Assembly (NCBI RefSeq): GCF_018691265.1
Contig: NW_024881272.1
Coordinates: 22,681,323-22,745,322 of the forward strand
Direction: 5' to 3'
Source: Tyto alba
Taxonomy: Eukaryota; Chordata; Aves; Strigiformes; Tytonidae
Length of the DNA: 64,000 bases
Shown here: piece by piece, positions 9,890 through 23,137 of the stretch
Layout: each line of letters begins with the position of its first letter
Numbering within the stretch: the first letter of the stretch is position 1
Made by a program: the position numbers and the translations under genes
Notes under the pieces: generated by a model
The model's database searches: none
What the model was told of the DNA's origin: nothing
The model's input: only the letters and a program-made list of their open reading frames with translations

Positions 9890-12800
9890 GAGAGAATACT
9901 TTAGATAACTGATTTAGATCTGTACCCAGTTTTTAAGAAAATGGAGGGTTTGTTTATTTCCTACCCTTCACAAAAGAGTGAGAAGATCTGGTGTGATGTA
10001 AGTAGTTAAACTGTAGGTGAGTTCTGCATGTTACTCTGCAGGAGTGCTGAAAGCACTTATATTCCCATCACACTATCTGTATGAAGATGTTTTTCAGAAA
10101 AATATTGGTGATAGAAGTGCTTAAAATAGATTGGAGGGGGCAGGTTAATTGTATCAGGACCACTTTGATCTCCTTACGCCTTTGAAATGAAGAATCTGAA
10201 TTACTAAGATTCTATAAGTGGCTAAGCATGAGAAAATACTTGTTAAAAATATAAAATTTATCTAAAAGTGACTCCTGTTAAAGTTGCATCATTTTGTCAT
10301 TTCCATTATATTCTGTGGTCTGTGAAGCTTTGGATCTGTCTCCTCAACAGTAAAATCCCAGCCTCACAGAAATTAACTCCTATACATCTTTTATCCCTCT
10401 TTGCTTGCTGGGGCAAGGAGCTCACCAGCAAGTATAAAGCTCCCACTTCTAGCTCTGTAGCCTCATGAGGTATGAGCTTAAACCATGATCACTAGTGTAG
10501 AACAGAATATTGCTTGTCCTGGGCCTCTAGCCAGTGACATTTGGGAGGATGGTTGGGAGTGCCACATTTCAGGGGGGAGAAGTAAGCATTTTTTGATTTA
10601 CTAGCTAGAAAAATGAGACTAAAAGTGCTAAGGAGGTTGGAATATGATGAAAGCTTGTGTGGATTAATGGACAGAGGGGCAGTCAAAGGTATCTAGGAAA
10701 TGAAATACATCACACTGATATCACCTCCACGTGTTGTTTTATTATTTATGTATATATGAAATTTTAACCTGAAAGATGGAAAACATTCAGCAGCCAGCAA
10801 AGTAATGAGCTTACACTATAGATTTTTCAAACTGCCCAGTGATTCATGAAATGCTTTTCAAAACTGGAAATGTGCATTGAGGATTGGTCAAAAAAGGTAG
10901 AAACAATATTATAGATCAGTCAATACTGTCTCTCCTTTATGAAAGCAGGCTGCCTTTGAACTTCTGACAGAAGCAAGCAGTGATAGATACATAAAAAAAA
11001 AATGAAATACTGCGTGGAAATAGAAGTGCAAATGAAAACAGAAGGGGGAAAATAGTGAGATAAGATCTGCTGAATCTGCTGTTTTTTTCTTTTATATTTC
11101 TTAGTTTTCTCCCCAATCTCGGAAGCATAAATAAAGGTACTGGATGTTTCAGAAACCATCTGTCTAGCTCAACTGAATGGACTCATCTGCTTTAGGACCA
11201 CATGTGAAATGCTGCTTCATTCTAATCACTTTTGAGGGGAGAAAGTTAAACAAGGCACATCCTGAAATATACAGCATATTCAAAATTCCACATCTAAAGT
11301 CAGAAACTTTGAGGGTTAAGAAATTAGCACAGGAGGCTGCACGTGGAGTGTACCCAGTACCACTTGTTGAAGCCAACAGGAATGAACAGAAACTGTTCCT
11401 CATGGCCTTTTGTTTTACTATCCACCACCGAAAAAAAAAAAAAGAAGGAAGACATACATAATCTCTATAAACGAAGCACATATTTAATATATGGACTAAA
11501 GCAACTGAGGACATAATTACTACAATGTGGTAAGAGATCAGATACATTTGAATATTCTGGAGGTACCTTTGCTGTAATATAACAGCTCTCAACAGGATCC
11601 CGAATGGCTCACCTTTCAGTATATGTATGTCTGTTACTTTGCAGTGAAAAACCACACCGACAGGAAGTCAAAGAGTTAAATAGAATAGAATTTCTAAACT
11701 TTTAAAAAAATTACCAATCAAACATCAGAAATGAGGCATTAGAGCAAAAAAGGAAGCAAAGAAGGATAAGTGCTCATTATGGATTGGTTTGCAGTTCTTT
11801 ATGTATTATTAGAGTCGATAGGAAAACTCTCCTGCTATTACTAACACAAACACAAACATCACTTATGATGACAAGCTGAACAACAACTATGGCAACAAGG
11901 GGATCCATTACCATCAAACTGAAAAGGCACAGTCACAGAATCAAGTCAAGTCCTTCAGTGGCCAAGCTATATATATCTTATTTTGATAATAGCTACTGGT
12001 CTTATCTACAGGTTTATATAAACCATCTTTACTATTTACATAGTATATCACTATATAAGCATATATGCAAATTCAAAGCAATAAATAAGTTAACGTACAA
12101 TGTGAGAATAGCTGCCAATGACTCCTGACATAGCTCATCAATTTCACACTCATGTCCCATGTGCTTCTGAAATTATGTAGTGGCTGCCTTTGTTATGTAC
12201 TAATTTCTTCTCTAGACACAGCTACCTAAGTGAAGTCTTGCCTGTTTGAGCTTAATGCTGAGAGGTCCTGAGGATTCTTGCTTCCCAGGGAAGTCAACAA
12301 GAATTGAAGAAGCATCTCTGCATTCAAGTGAGCTGCCTGTTAAAGACAGTGTTGGTTCTAGACATTTGCAGATTCAGACGGGCATAGATTTCTACTAGGA
12401 AGTATCAGAGATCATGGGCTCAGGGTGCAGTCATTTTAAAGGTATGGAGACAGTGCCCGTGTTTATGTAGCTTGCTTAGTTAATTGCAGTTGAACATGGA
12501 ATCTGGACCTACAAGAGAGTACAAAATGGCTATAAAAATATTTCCTATGTCCAAATCTGGTACTGCAAACTACCCTAGACAACTCTTCTACCCCGGAACT
12601 AGCCTGAAACAGTGGGAGAGTTTCTTCACTGCAATAGATACCTAACTGAATGCTTCAAACCAGCTGTTAAAACAGATGGATTGTCTTCCTTTGTGATGTA
12701 CTGGGTCCTTGTTTAAACATTTCTGACATATTATTGATATTTGTCACTCTTAAACAAATACAGAAAAAAAGTCTTCTCTGTTTCATACAGGATAGGTATC

Positions 12801-15040
12801 TTGGGTGTCTACTGGCATCCTCAAATCATGGATTAGAGCAAATCCATGGCTATATACGCTCATTTTTCTTTCTTACACTTCAGGGCAGAGGACCAAGTTC
12901 AGCTCAGCTGCAGAGCTGGATCCAACATTTCCTGCAGCAGCTGTACCCTCCTTTCTTTGAACTTCTATTAATACTTGTTATCTCATTTCCTAGCCTTTGT
13001 CACCACCACCTGCTTCATGCTTTTGATTCAAGTGACAGAACTTTAAAAAATCCTCTACTTTTCCCAACCATGGTAAATATTTTATTCAAGGTGATGATTA
13101 TATATCTATTCTCTCCCATAAACTACAGTGGCAGGAAGATAACATCTCAAGTTTTGCCTCAGTACTTTTACTGCCTTCTGATGGGTGGGAATTGCATTTG
13201 GCCTTTTGTTTTGCTGAATTTCTCTAGTGACCAAAGCATTCTAATCAAACACTCATATTTATCTAATTGCTTTATTTTTCCTTTTTGTTTATGATTTATT
13301 TCAGCTCAGAAGGGAGTATTTTGATGACTTCTTTCTCTACAATAGTTTTTGTTTGTATGGTAAGTATCTTATTTTGTTATAAAAAGCCCCTAAATTCTGT
13401 AAGGTTTGTTCAGATCTTCTTGTGATCAGTACTTGAAATGTGAAGCTAAGCTCTGTAAGGCATGTGCTGTTTCTGTGCCAAGTTCAAATAAATGAGGCCT
13501 TAGGCCACTTATGTTTTAGACCATAAATTCAGATGTCAAAGGAACAGGTGCTAATGTGACACAAGCTGTTCTTGCTCATTGTGTGAGGTTCCTCTGCTCA
13601 GTCTCCTACTGCTTCATCTTTGTCACAATCCCGAATCACTCTCCAACAGTGGTTACTCCATTTTGGTGGGTTTAGTTTCTGTCCATTGATAAATGAGAGT
13701 TTCTCTGCTTCTAAACAATATCAGTTGAGAAAATGTGGAGCTTGAAATCTGAAAGCATGTCTATACTGGCACATTAACTCAGGCACAGAACCGCATTAGT
13801 GTGACTAAAGCCTTCTGGGATAAAGCTGGCTCACATTGCTCTGCTTGAAGCCTGTGCAGACGAGCTCAGGTCCATCTGCACATCAGCTCTGACTCATGAG
13901 AAGTCTGCTAGGTTGAAGCACTGTGGGTTGTGGTTCAAGAACTTGCAAAAAGTAAAGAAGAACAAAAGCTAACCAGAGAAGTTAAAACAATGGGCATAAT
14001 ATGATGTAATAGTTGCTCAATGTTTGTGCAGTCACCAATTCTGGAGATATTTTTTTTGTATTATTTGATATCCTGATGGTGAGCAAGTGTGGACAGTGTT
14101 GGACTTTCTTCCTAAGTGAGAAGGAATTATCTTCCAGTCTTGTTTGTGTAGCTAGCTCAATTATTTTAATTGAAGAAACTACTAACTTTGTCAGTTTCTT
14201 TAGGATCCTCAAAAAATTTTATCCTAAGCATTATTCATCTTCAAGCATTGTCTACATACTAACTAGTCCTCACAAAATCCATGTGGCTTCATCCCTATTT
14301 ACAGGAAACAGTTCTGTAGTGAAGGTAAGAGCTCACTCAACTCCAGCTGTCACCTATGAATATTTAGTACCTACAAAGTCTAAAGTTGGGCATTGAATAT
14401 TAGAAGAGTCTTTTGGAAATTTGAGCCTTCCTGACTTCTCAAACCAAGAGTTATTTCTCAGCAACATCTCCCATCTCAGCTTGTAGTTTAAAAAGTTTCA
14501 AACAGAATTGGGCAGAAAGTGACCTCATACAAATGCTGGCTTGGAACATTACTTGACTCTGATTCTGCACATTTCTAGCTACCAGAAGTTACAAAACTTC
14601 ACAGTCTCTCTCCCGAATTACCATCAGCAGTTATCAAAAGCTGATGAAACACATTGGAGACTAATGGGTCATTGGAAAAAAAATGTGTTTGCTTCAGTCT
14701 TCCCCAAAAGGCAAAGATGGACTATGCACAGGCTCATTTCACGAGAAAGTGGGCCAGCCTCTCTCAGCATATGTGCTAGACATATGGTCCAACTCCGGTT
14801 TTCAGTTTCCTTTTTTCAGCTTCTGCAGGGGCTTTGCTAAGCCCTTTTTGCTTTGTATCACCTCTCCAGCCAGCAAGGCAAAAGGACCTACAAGAAACTA
14901 CACAGAGCTGAACGAGAAATACTGCAATATTTTCAAATTACCCTGTACTGATTGTCCCAATGCATCACACCTGCAACTAACACCTGACAAAAACCTTTCT
15001 CAAATCCCCCTACCCTCATCTTCAACTAGAACCACCTGTA

Positions 15041-15041
<1 letters not shown>

Positions 15042-15081
<40 letters not shown>
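15042..15081. repeat. T27A13 self-complementary homopolymer pair
   Basis: Twenty-seven T followed directly by thirteen A, then CAAACCAAACC. The tract can fold into a 13-bp A:T hairpin. It may mark the junction of two opposed poly(A) tails or a slippage product. Confidence 0.9.
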
Positions 15082-16199
15082 CAAACCAAACCTGTCCCTT
15101 GTCCAGCCATTGAATAGCTGGAATAGGTCCTCCCTAGCTACTCTTTCCTACCACCTACTCCACCATGTACTTACCCAATCCATGCAGAGCTCCATGATGT
15201 AACTGGCTAATGATGGGTCTTCTCAGCAAGTTGTTCTTCAACAGAGCACTGGATGATTGTAGCACAGCTACTTATCGGTAGCTATATTATTACAGCATGG
15301 TCTTTTTGATTAATTAGAAATGCAGCACTGTAAGGTTTAGTTTCACAGTCTGGGTATTATTAACTAACATGCAGAAGAAAGAGTTCCCTCTTCGCAGCTT
15401 TACATATTGGAAGGTGAGAGAAGAAGGGAAAGGGATTAGAATGAGGCAGAAAGAGCATATGCAGCAAATATGGTTACGGTCCAGGGTGGGAAGCACTTTG
15501 GGGGGGTATGTCAGGAATAAACAAGGTCCTAAGACATCATCACAGATAGTCAAGAAGTCAAAAGAGATATTAAGAAAAGTATTAAGTCTGATCTGCACAG
15601 TTTCACTCACACAAACAGAAAAGAAACGTTTGGGGCCTAAAGGTTACCCTGGGCTGCTGACATTTCAAGTCATCTAATTAAGATTTAGCAAAGGAAGTAG
15701 AAGATGGTACACAGAGAAAGCATGTTATGCAATGACTGCTCTCTGACCATACCAAATAGAAGGGAAACAATTTCTAAATCTTACTAAAGAAGTCGTGTAA
15801 AGGGAGATAACATCTCTGCTTCACACTGCTTGGAGTTCAAGATCTATGAAGAGGGAGACAAAGTATTCAAATCTGGGTGATTATAAAGTATATTCCTAAA
15901 CCCAAATCTAAGTATTTCTGTATAAGGATGTTACTTCTCAGAATTCTGTGCTGTCTTGAAAGTAGAGCTCTGGGTCTTTGTCTTATCTTTCATCTCACTC
16001 AAAGCTGCTTAGCCTTTGTGTACACGTGGACTGACCTTTCACTTTCCTAGTCTATTGCTATTGAATTGTTCATAAATCTTGTAATCATTAGACAAGGTTA
16101 GCCTTCACATTTCAAAAAGGGAACATCATTTTTTTGCAAGCTGACGTTGACTGTTTTTTGCATCTTTGTAACATCAGATTATGCAAACCAGGTGCTGAC

Positions 16200-16940
16200 C
16201 AGCAGATACTTTACAGACTGCAGGGTGCTGATTGTGGCAACACTGAAGCAGACTAAAATGTAGAGGAATATGGGTTACATAGATCCATTTTATTCCTAAA
16301 TGCAGGTATTAACAAATTGGCAAAGTTATTGGCCAATTGACTCAAAGTATAAGCATTAAAATAATTCATCCTGAACAATGAGTGGGTTTATTTTATGTTT
16401 AGTACAGTAGGCTCACCTGCACGAATTTGCTGTGCTTATTTAATATCCTCTTTAAGATGAAAAATGATGCCAGTCCTGTGGTAATAGCATCTTTTGACGC
16501 TGAGAAAGCGTTTCACTGTATTGAATGGCAGTTTCTCTTTACTGTGATGGAAATTTAAAAATTTGCCGTAAATATATTGCATCAGTTACACTATTCTGAG
16601 CAAGGATGCATACTAATGTCACAATACTATCTCAATTTTGACTTTTGAGGGTGACTAGTCAAGGGTGCCCACTTCCAGTACTATTTTTGCTAATGGAAGT
16701 AACCCAATCTTTAAAAGACTAGGGTGATTGGGTGGAGACTCTGAAATAGAATGCATTACAGCTGAGAGCTTGTATTTGCAGAACTGCCCTTAAAATGGTG
16801 TCCCATTTTGTTATACATTAGTAACCCTTTGGAGACTCTAAAACAGATTCTTCAGGGAGATACAGTTCCTAAACAACTTCCCAGATACACAGTAGGTTAG
16901 GATTCAGTCAAAGATTTTGGAGCTAAAGTGATTATAGCTG
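16200..16940 (+). pseudogene. Decayed L1-type LINE ORF2 (reverse transcriptase) fossil
   Basis: Pieces of the L1-clade reverse transcriptase are readable in order on the plus strand, in shifting frames with many stops. From 16296, LNAGINKLAKLLAN aligns with the L1 block LLN.D.KILAK.LANRL. At 16361-16378, IIHPEQ matches IIHPDQ and is followed by SGFI. At 16496-16513, DAEKAF, with IEW at 16520-16528 and FLF after it, is the catalytic-Asp motif A block. At 16648-16668, RVTSQGC plus PL and VLF is RGTRQGCPLSPLLF. From 16805, ILLYISNPLETL is the block following the ADD motif. The second catalytic motif itself is not legible. The motif style (AEKAFD, QGCPLSP) is L1, not CR1, whose corresponding motif is DFSKAFD. 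The edges are approximate, and nothing here could be functional. Confidence 0.78.
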
Positions 16941-19900
16941 AGTCACTCATTACTCATTAAACTGAAAACTCACAAGTCTGAGGACCTCCAGTGTCCTGCA
17001 TGGGGTACAGCGGGGCTTCAAATGAAAAAACACTTTAATCTAGGCTTGGATTTTCACATGATTTTATGAAGGAAGAATTCCTTAGAAGCATTATGGATGG
17101 TTCTCCCATGCTGTGATCACTGGGGTGATGTAAGGAATAAGTGTCTCCTGCCCTTGCACTAAAGCATATCACCATGAAGAAAAAGGGAATCTCCTTATGA
17201 ATTTTCAAAAGACTATGTAATTTCTTTATTACTTTTCCGCAGTGTTCTGAAAGAGTCAGACAGAAGTTTGCCAGCACTATTTGAATGAATGTTTCTACAA
17301 ACAGAAGGAAAATACCTTTATGTGAGCAACTGTCGTACAAGTTCTTCATTTCCTAGCTGCTGGCTTCCCCCACGTTAAATGTCAGAACCCTCTTCTATGA
17401 TATTTTAGACTTTTCTTATACTGCTTTCCTGCATTACGTTCACATTAATAATGCTGAGAGAACATCCCCCTACACTGGTGTTCTCCAGCACACATCAACC
17501 CTTACTTGCGTCTTTCCCATCCCTAGTTTCTGTTACTGTTCTTTCATGCACCAAATGAGCTTGGAGATTCTTGCAGATTGGTGTTGGCAAAGATTCTTCC
17601 ACTGCCAGCTCACTTGGAGCTGTAACCTGTAACCTCCACACCAGTTTCAATGCTACAGATTTGGGAAGCTAGAATTAGTCCCTATGGCAACAGAGAAATC
17701 AGCAAAATACAGGTGAAATGCTGAGCAGTACCTGATGAAACTAACTTAGCAGCTGGTTCCAATTTATCACAGGCTTCTGCAATTATGTGTAATCAGATCA
17801 TCATTTCCACTATGAAAAAGATTGCATATAACTCTGTATGGCCAATGAAATATATTTCCTGGCTGGAACGTGATCCTTATGGTAGGACACAGAAGAACCA
17901 GAGGTGACAGGACGCTTAGTTGCCCCTGAAATCAGCAATGTCTAACTGCCACTAGATCTTGGCAACCCTTGCCTTTCAGTAACGTGGCAAACTGAGGTAT
18001 CTACACAGGGAAAACTAAAGTCCTTAAATACCAATTTTCCACTCTCACACCAGAAAGAATGCTGTGACTGAAGGAGCTTTTTCAAAATTCATTACTCTTA
18101 TTCTCATCTTATTTGTATTTATAGACTTGTAACAGTTTTAAATATATGGTGATATACATTAAATGCACATCAAATCAAACATTTAGGAATAAAGCCCTCT
18201 AGTCACAAAAATTGAGATTTCACTAAGTGCTTAGAAGTTAAATTCCAAATCAGTAACTAAAGTTTAACAAAGGTAAACTGAAAGGCAAAATGAACTCACT
18301 CTGATGAGTTAATGTAATTCCCTTGTGGAATGCTAGTTTCCCTACTATAATGAATTTTAAACACTAAACCAGTATGTCTGTTTTTTGATAATTATAAAAA
18401 TGCATTCATCCATGTCCTTGCAAATTATTAATATTTATCATAAGGAATATCTGTAGACATTAAGAATCAAGGGAGACAGAGTTTTTAGCAAATTCTTACA
18501 CAGCTTTACTGAAACAATAGTGGAGTTTTAAATACCTACAGGTGCAAAGCAAAGAGACATATAGGGCTAAGTCTTCAAGCCTCCTTCATAGCATCTATCT
18601 CACAAATCACTCAGGCAAAACTTGCACTGAACCTCAAAATCAAAGATTTCAGGGCTGCAAGTGTGTGATACTGCCAAGTATCCTACATGCTCACTTCATT
18701 CGTGTTCCACTCCTGGGAGCCAAGAGTATCAAGTGTTCTAAAGGGATGAAGCCATAATGATGTTATAAAAAGATTATGAAAGCCCCTATAGTTCTCTTCC
18801 ATTTCAGGGCTAACTTCAGTGATAAGGAAACTGCCTCATGACACTTTTGAGTTACTTCTGTGACATTTCAGCAACACTGATTATCAGTAGTTCTGTTCAT
18901 GGATATTTTTAAGCCTCCCAGCACATTTGGACCTAAAGCTTCACACTTGTAGGAGCCCAAACTCATCATCAGTAGCAGTAAGAAGCTTCTCTTAAGTCAG
19001 CAGGAGTCAATAGGGGTTTTGCTTGCATAGAAGCTGCTGGATCAGATGCATGTGATCTAGTTGTATGTTGGCTTACTGTTTATGATAAACACAAAAAGCA
19101 GAAACTAGAACCAAATATAAGGCATAGCATTTTGCAGTTTCAAAAACTTAGGTTCCATCTAACTTAATTTCCCATTAAAAAAAACCCAAACCCCACATAT
19201 CTCACTAATTTCTGAAATTAAATTTGACTGGTATGGGCTTTCCTTCAAAATATACCCCCAACACAGAGGTAGGAAACAGAGCAGTTTCATAGAATAGTTG
19301 ACTCTAAGAAAGTGTGTGAATGTGTCAATAAAACCCATTGTCCCCTTCCAAAATTATAGGCAGACATCAGTTTACATGTAGTGGACAACAAATATCATCT
19401 CTATAGATTAGGAAAAAGATGCTGAACATTGGTGGGAATATCAGGAAATATTTGCAACCTTTTTGTTGCTAGTTCCTGCAACAGACTGAATGAGCTGGGG
19501 TTTTAGAAGATACCCTGAGTTTTTCTTTTTTTCATTTTGCTGAAGCAGAGCAGCTTAGCTCTGTTTGTGATGGGGACTGTGAAAACACAAAGGAGCAGAC
19601 GAGACAGAACTAGATAAGAAAAGATGTGTATTCCTTCTCCTATCTCTACTCAGTAACTAAGGGAGGCAGGAACCACAGCAATGTCAGTACAGGCAGATAT
19701 GCATTACTCCCTGCGCAGAGTGATGATGCAGCAACCTGCGCTTCTACAATGCAAATTAACTTACTGCTGTTTCATGTACCAACAGAAAGACTTAAACCAG
19801 GATGTAAGATAACATGCTAAATATACCTATAGGCTGACAAAAGAAATTATTAGATTTAGACTAATCCAGAAGTATCAGAGGTATACAGGATAACCATCGT

Positions 19901-22654
19901 GGTGTAAGACAAATGGAACAGTTAATGATGTTTTAAGGATGTCTAGCTCTTGCCTCTGAAAGTGAAGTTTTGCATTCTTTGATGTGACATTCCCAATTTT
20001 GTTCACCTTGCTGACCACCAAGAGAGGAGTGAAAAGACTTAGAGTGTGTGACTGTAGGGTGCTATTTTTTATGTCAGCATTCTTCATTATTGAGTTGGCT
20101 GTTTATGCTGCTGATGTGTAATGTTGTGAAGCAGATGAGCTGGTAAAGTATGAAGGGTATTCTATAACCTTTGCTGTACTTTCAATTACCTTACAGTAAC
20201 TTAGAATTCAGAAGGGCTGCTCTGAGCAAAATCAAAATACAGTAAGATAAACTCCATTAGGAACTGAAGCACTAGGGCTGCTGTTGAAGGAGGGCAAAAT
20301 GGTCTAATTAATAGTTATTGCATCAAACTCATGCAGCAGTTGCAGTAATGACACTGATGATATTGATGGCATTGAAGATGGAGTTTAGTTCAGAATGGAA
20401 ATGAGCAGAGTATTCATCTTCCACTGCATATTGCTGAAGGCAGTGGAAGGCCTCAGAGCTTCTTAGTTTTGTTCTGTTGTTCAGCTGGTTTTCTTTGATA
20501 GTGCAGCTCCAAGCGATTAATATATATATATTTACACAAGACAGAGCACGTTCATTTTGCTGGAGCCCCATGGCTGACACTTGGCCATACTGAAGAATAA
20601 GCATTTATTGGGTTTTATTCCTGCTGTTTGGTTTTTCAGTAACAGCTACATGTAGGTGGATAGTTATCTAAGGGGGTCTCCCAACTTCTTTACAATATTT
20701 ATAAAACATTTCTCTCTCTTCTTTGGTTTGTGAAAGCTGTTGGCAGCAGGGAATGCCAACTCCTGCATCCTGAGATAAGGTTTCGTTCTCATCAGTATTT
20801 GGTTTCCGTTCAGACTCCTGTTGATATGTTTTCTTTCTTTCACTTTACTGATATATCTGTTTGGCTTGTGTTATTGTTCAGAAATAAACACATCACAATG
20901 TCTTCCAGTAACCAAGTTGATTTATGTAAGTAGATGAGGTCTTCATCAAATGTCAGGGTCAGTAAAGCCCCTACCCACTCTGATATGATTCCCCACTGTC
21001 TTGCAAACACCATTTATTAATATGAAATGCCAAATCCCAGAACTGGAACAAAAACCACCTTATAGGACAAAAAGCTAACAAGGGAATCCAGAGCTTGGAA
21101 TATACCCTGGGAATTCATCACAATAACTGATACCCATAACAGTAGCACTTTTATTCTGAATGGGTCATGCCGTACAATTAAGCTCAAGAGAGCCCTGTGA
21201 TCAAGAGAAGAGTCAGAGTTACATATATCAGATACAATATTTTCCCAGTGTCATTGAATTTGATAGCAAAATTATTCCTGACTTCATCAGAGAGAAAGAT
21301 TTATCTCCTTGCCTCTCTTCAGACTTCACTCACCTGCCATGTAAACGTCAAGGTTGAAAGTGCAATCCCAGGTAGGACAGAGGTGGCACCAAGCATCCTA
21401 GGAGTTTACTCAGGTAAGCAATGCTCAACTACCCAGATGGACAGAAGTTTACCACACAAAGAGTGTGCCAGGCCTCCAGATACACTGTACAGAACAGCCA
21501 TAGCACCTGTTTAGCTAGACACCTGCAGATTCTGCTAATTAAAGAATAGTCCTCTGATGAAGATCTGGTGTAACAGCTCTGAACTACCCACTTCAGAAGA
21601 ACCTGTTAAGAAGATGGTATCCACTGTAAATACCTTCATGGCTTTAGGAATGGCCAATTGTGATAGGGGCTAGCCTTTGGATGTGTACCTTACTTTCTGC
21701 CTCCCTCAGCAGCAGTAAAGTGCTAGGTCACTTGGTGCTGAAACTTCTCCAAGTGAGTCTTTATCTGTTGCCTCAGGAGGAGACTTACTACTTGCTTTCT
21801 TTTTGTTTTAATTTACTTTCCCTAAAGACAACATTTCAAAGCATCAGCTAATGTTCTGTAAACTATGTACTGGTCCATCTTAACACCTGTTCATCCATTT
21901 ACAAAGAGAAACTCCGTCTGTGCAGGAGGAAGAATGTAAATATAGGAAGTATTGTAGAGGCCTGGACAGGTTTTCCATTCATTTGTGTGTTTAGTATTAG
22001 GTTTCAGTATTAGGTTATTGTAGGTTTCAGTCATTTTAAGTTGTGAATTTGTACAATGCCTTAAACTAGTTATACAACTTTTTCTTGATGCTGCACATCA
22101 TAAAAACTCCACAATCTTTTAGTTCAGAGCTGCTGATAGCACAACTAACTACTCCATTTCACCAGGTATACACACCCCAGAGCCTAAAAATTCACCTTTC
22201 CCAGGACCTTTCTCTGTTATTCCCTGGCTTTTGTCATGAACATTTTTTCATGCATTTGCAAGGCTTGTCCAGCCATTGGCATAGATGGAAAGCAGTTATG
22301 ACTGTTGCTGAGAACATAACACAGCAGTAGCAGCAGAGACGCTGAAGCCTGTAATTTCCAAATAGCCATGATTTCCATGGTTGTCTTGGTTTGTAACCTC
22401 CAGTCTCAAATAACTGAGTACAGGAGAACCTCTATCCCAGATCCTCAGCAAATGTCAATGCACATAACACCATAAACTCCAGAGCAGCTACCAAAGCAAA
22501 CCATAGAAATAATTTTGCTCTTTGCTTTCCCCAGAATAGAGAAGGCTTGTTTTTCATCAGCATTTCTGTCAGTACCTCATCTCAGCACATACAGCCTTAC
22601 ACTGATGTGTTACTATGTGGTCATCTGTTTCTCATTTGGATTAGGAGCGGCAGG
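16941..22654. other. Intergenic sequence, no gene seen
   Basis: AT-rich single-copy-looking DNA. It holds a short (TA) run at 20519-20531, an imperfect AGTATTAGGTT tandem near 21990-22031, and an AAAAAAAACCCAAACCCC tract near 19178. No splice-flanked coding block or recognisable protein fragment is present. Confidence 0.6.
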
Positions 22655-23137
22655 CAGGTGTCCAGTCTGGATTCCATTTCTATTGAGAAAAAGTTATCAG
22701 CTTTGTTGTGCCACTAGACAAGAAGCACATAGAACTGTTGGAATGAGTCCAGAGGAGGCCATGAAGATGATCAGGGGGCTGGAGCACCTCCCTTATGAGA
22801 ATGACCTGAGAGAGTTCAGGTTGTTCAGTCTAGAGATGAGAAGGCTCCAGGGACACTTTATAGTGGCCTTACGGTACTTAAAGGGGGCTACAGGAAAGCT
22901 GGGAAGGGACTGTTTATCAGGGAGTGTAGTGACAAGACAAGGGGTCATGGTTTTAAAATGAAAGAGAGTAGATTTAGATTAGATATAAGGAAGAAATTAT
23001 TTACTGTGAAGGTGGTGAGACCCTGGCATAGGTTGCCCAGAGAAGCTGTGGCTGCCCCCTCCCGGGAAGGGTTCAAGGCCAGGTTGGATGGGCCTTTGAG
23101 CAACCTGGTCTAGTGGAAGGTGTCTCTGCCCCTGGCA
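22655..23137 (+). mobile_element. CR1 LINE fragment 1 (3' region, tail missing)
   Basis: Matches the 3' part of CR1 ORF2 and the start of its 3' UTR on the plus strand. Readable pieces include MIRGLEHLPYE, LFSLEMRRLQG and YLKGATGK, then the nucleotide block coding for the GCCCAGAGAAGCTGTGGCTG segment. The match is 5' truncated, as usual for CR1, but it also stops at about 23137, before the segment that normally precedes the octamer tail. It diverges clearly from fragment 2 (25507-26532), with which it shares the same block order, so the two are separate insertions. Confidence 0.9.

Larger units (their letters stand above)
7068..16199. other. Intergenic sequence upstream of ST6GALNAC5
   Basis: AT-rich, with no coding exon I can support. 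It contains an A18 run at 9872-9889, a T27A13 tract at 15042-15081, and a few open frames longer than usual for AT-rich DNA (561 nt at 12734-13294 on plus, 492 nt at 11164-11655 on minus). None shows a recognisable domain. Otherwise nothing stands out. Confidence 0.6.

Noticed and set aside
11164..11655. 163-codon minus-strand open frame
   Set aside because: No domain, no splice context and ordinary AT-rich composition; most likely chance.
13740..13920. Possible MIR or ancient SINE
   Set aside because: I looked for MIR core words and a tRNA-like box A/B pair and found no convincing match.
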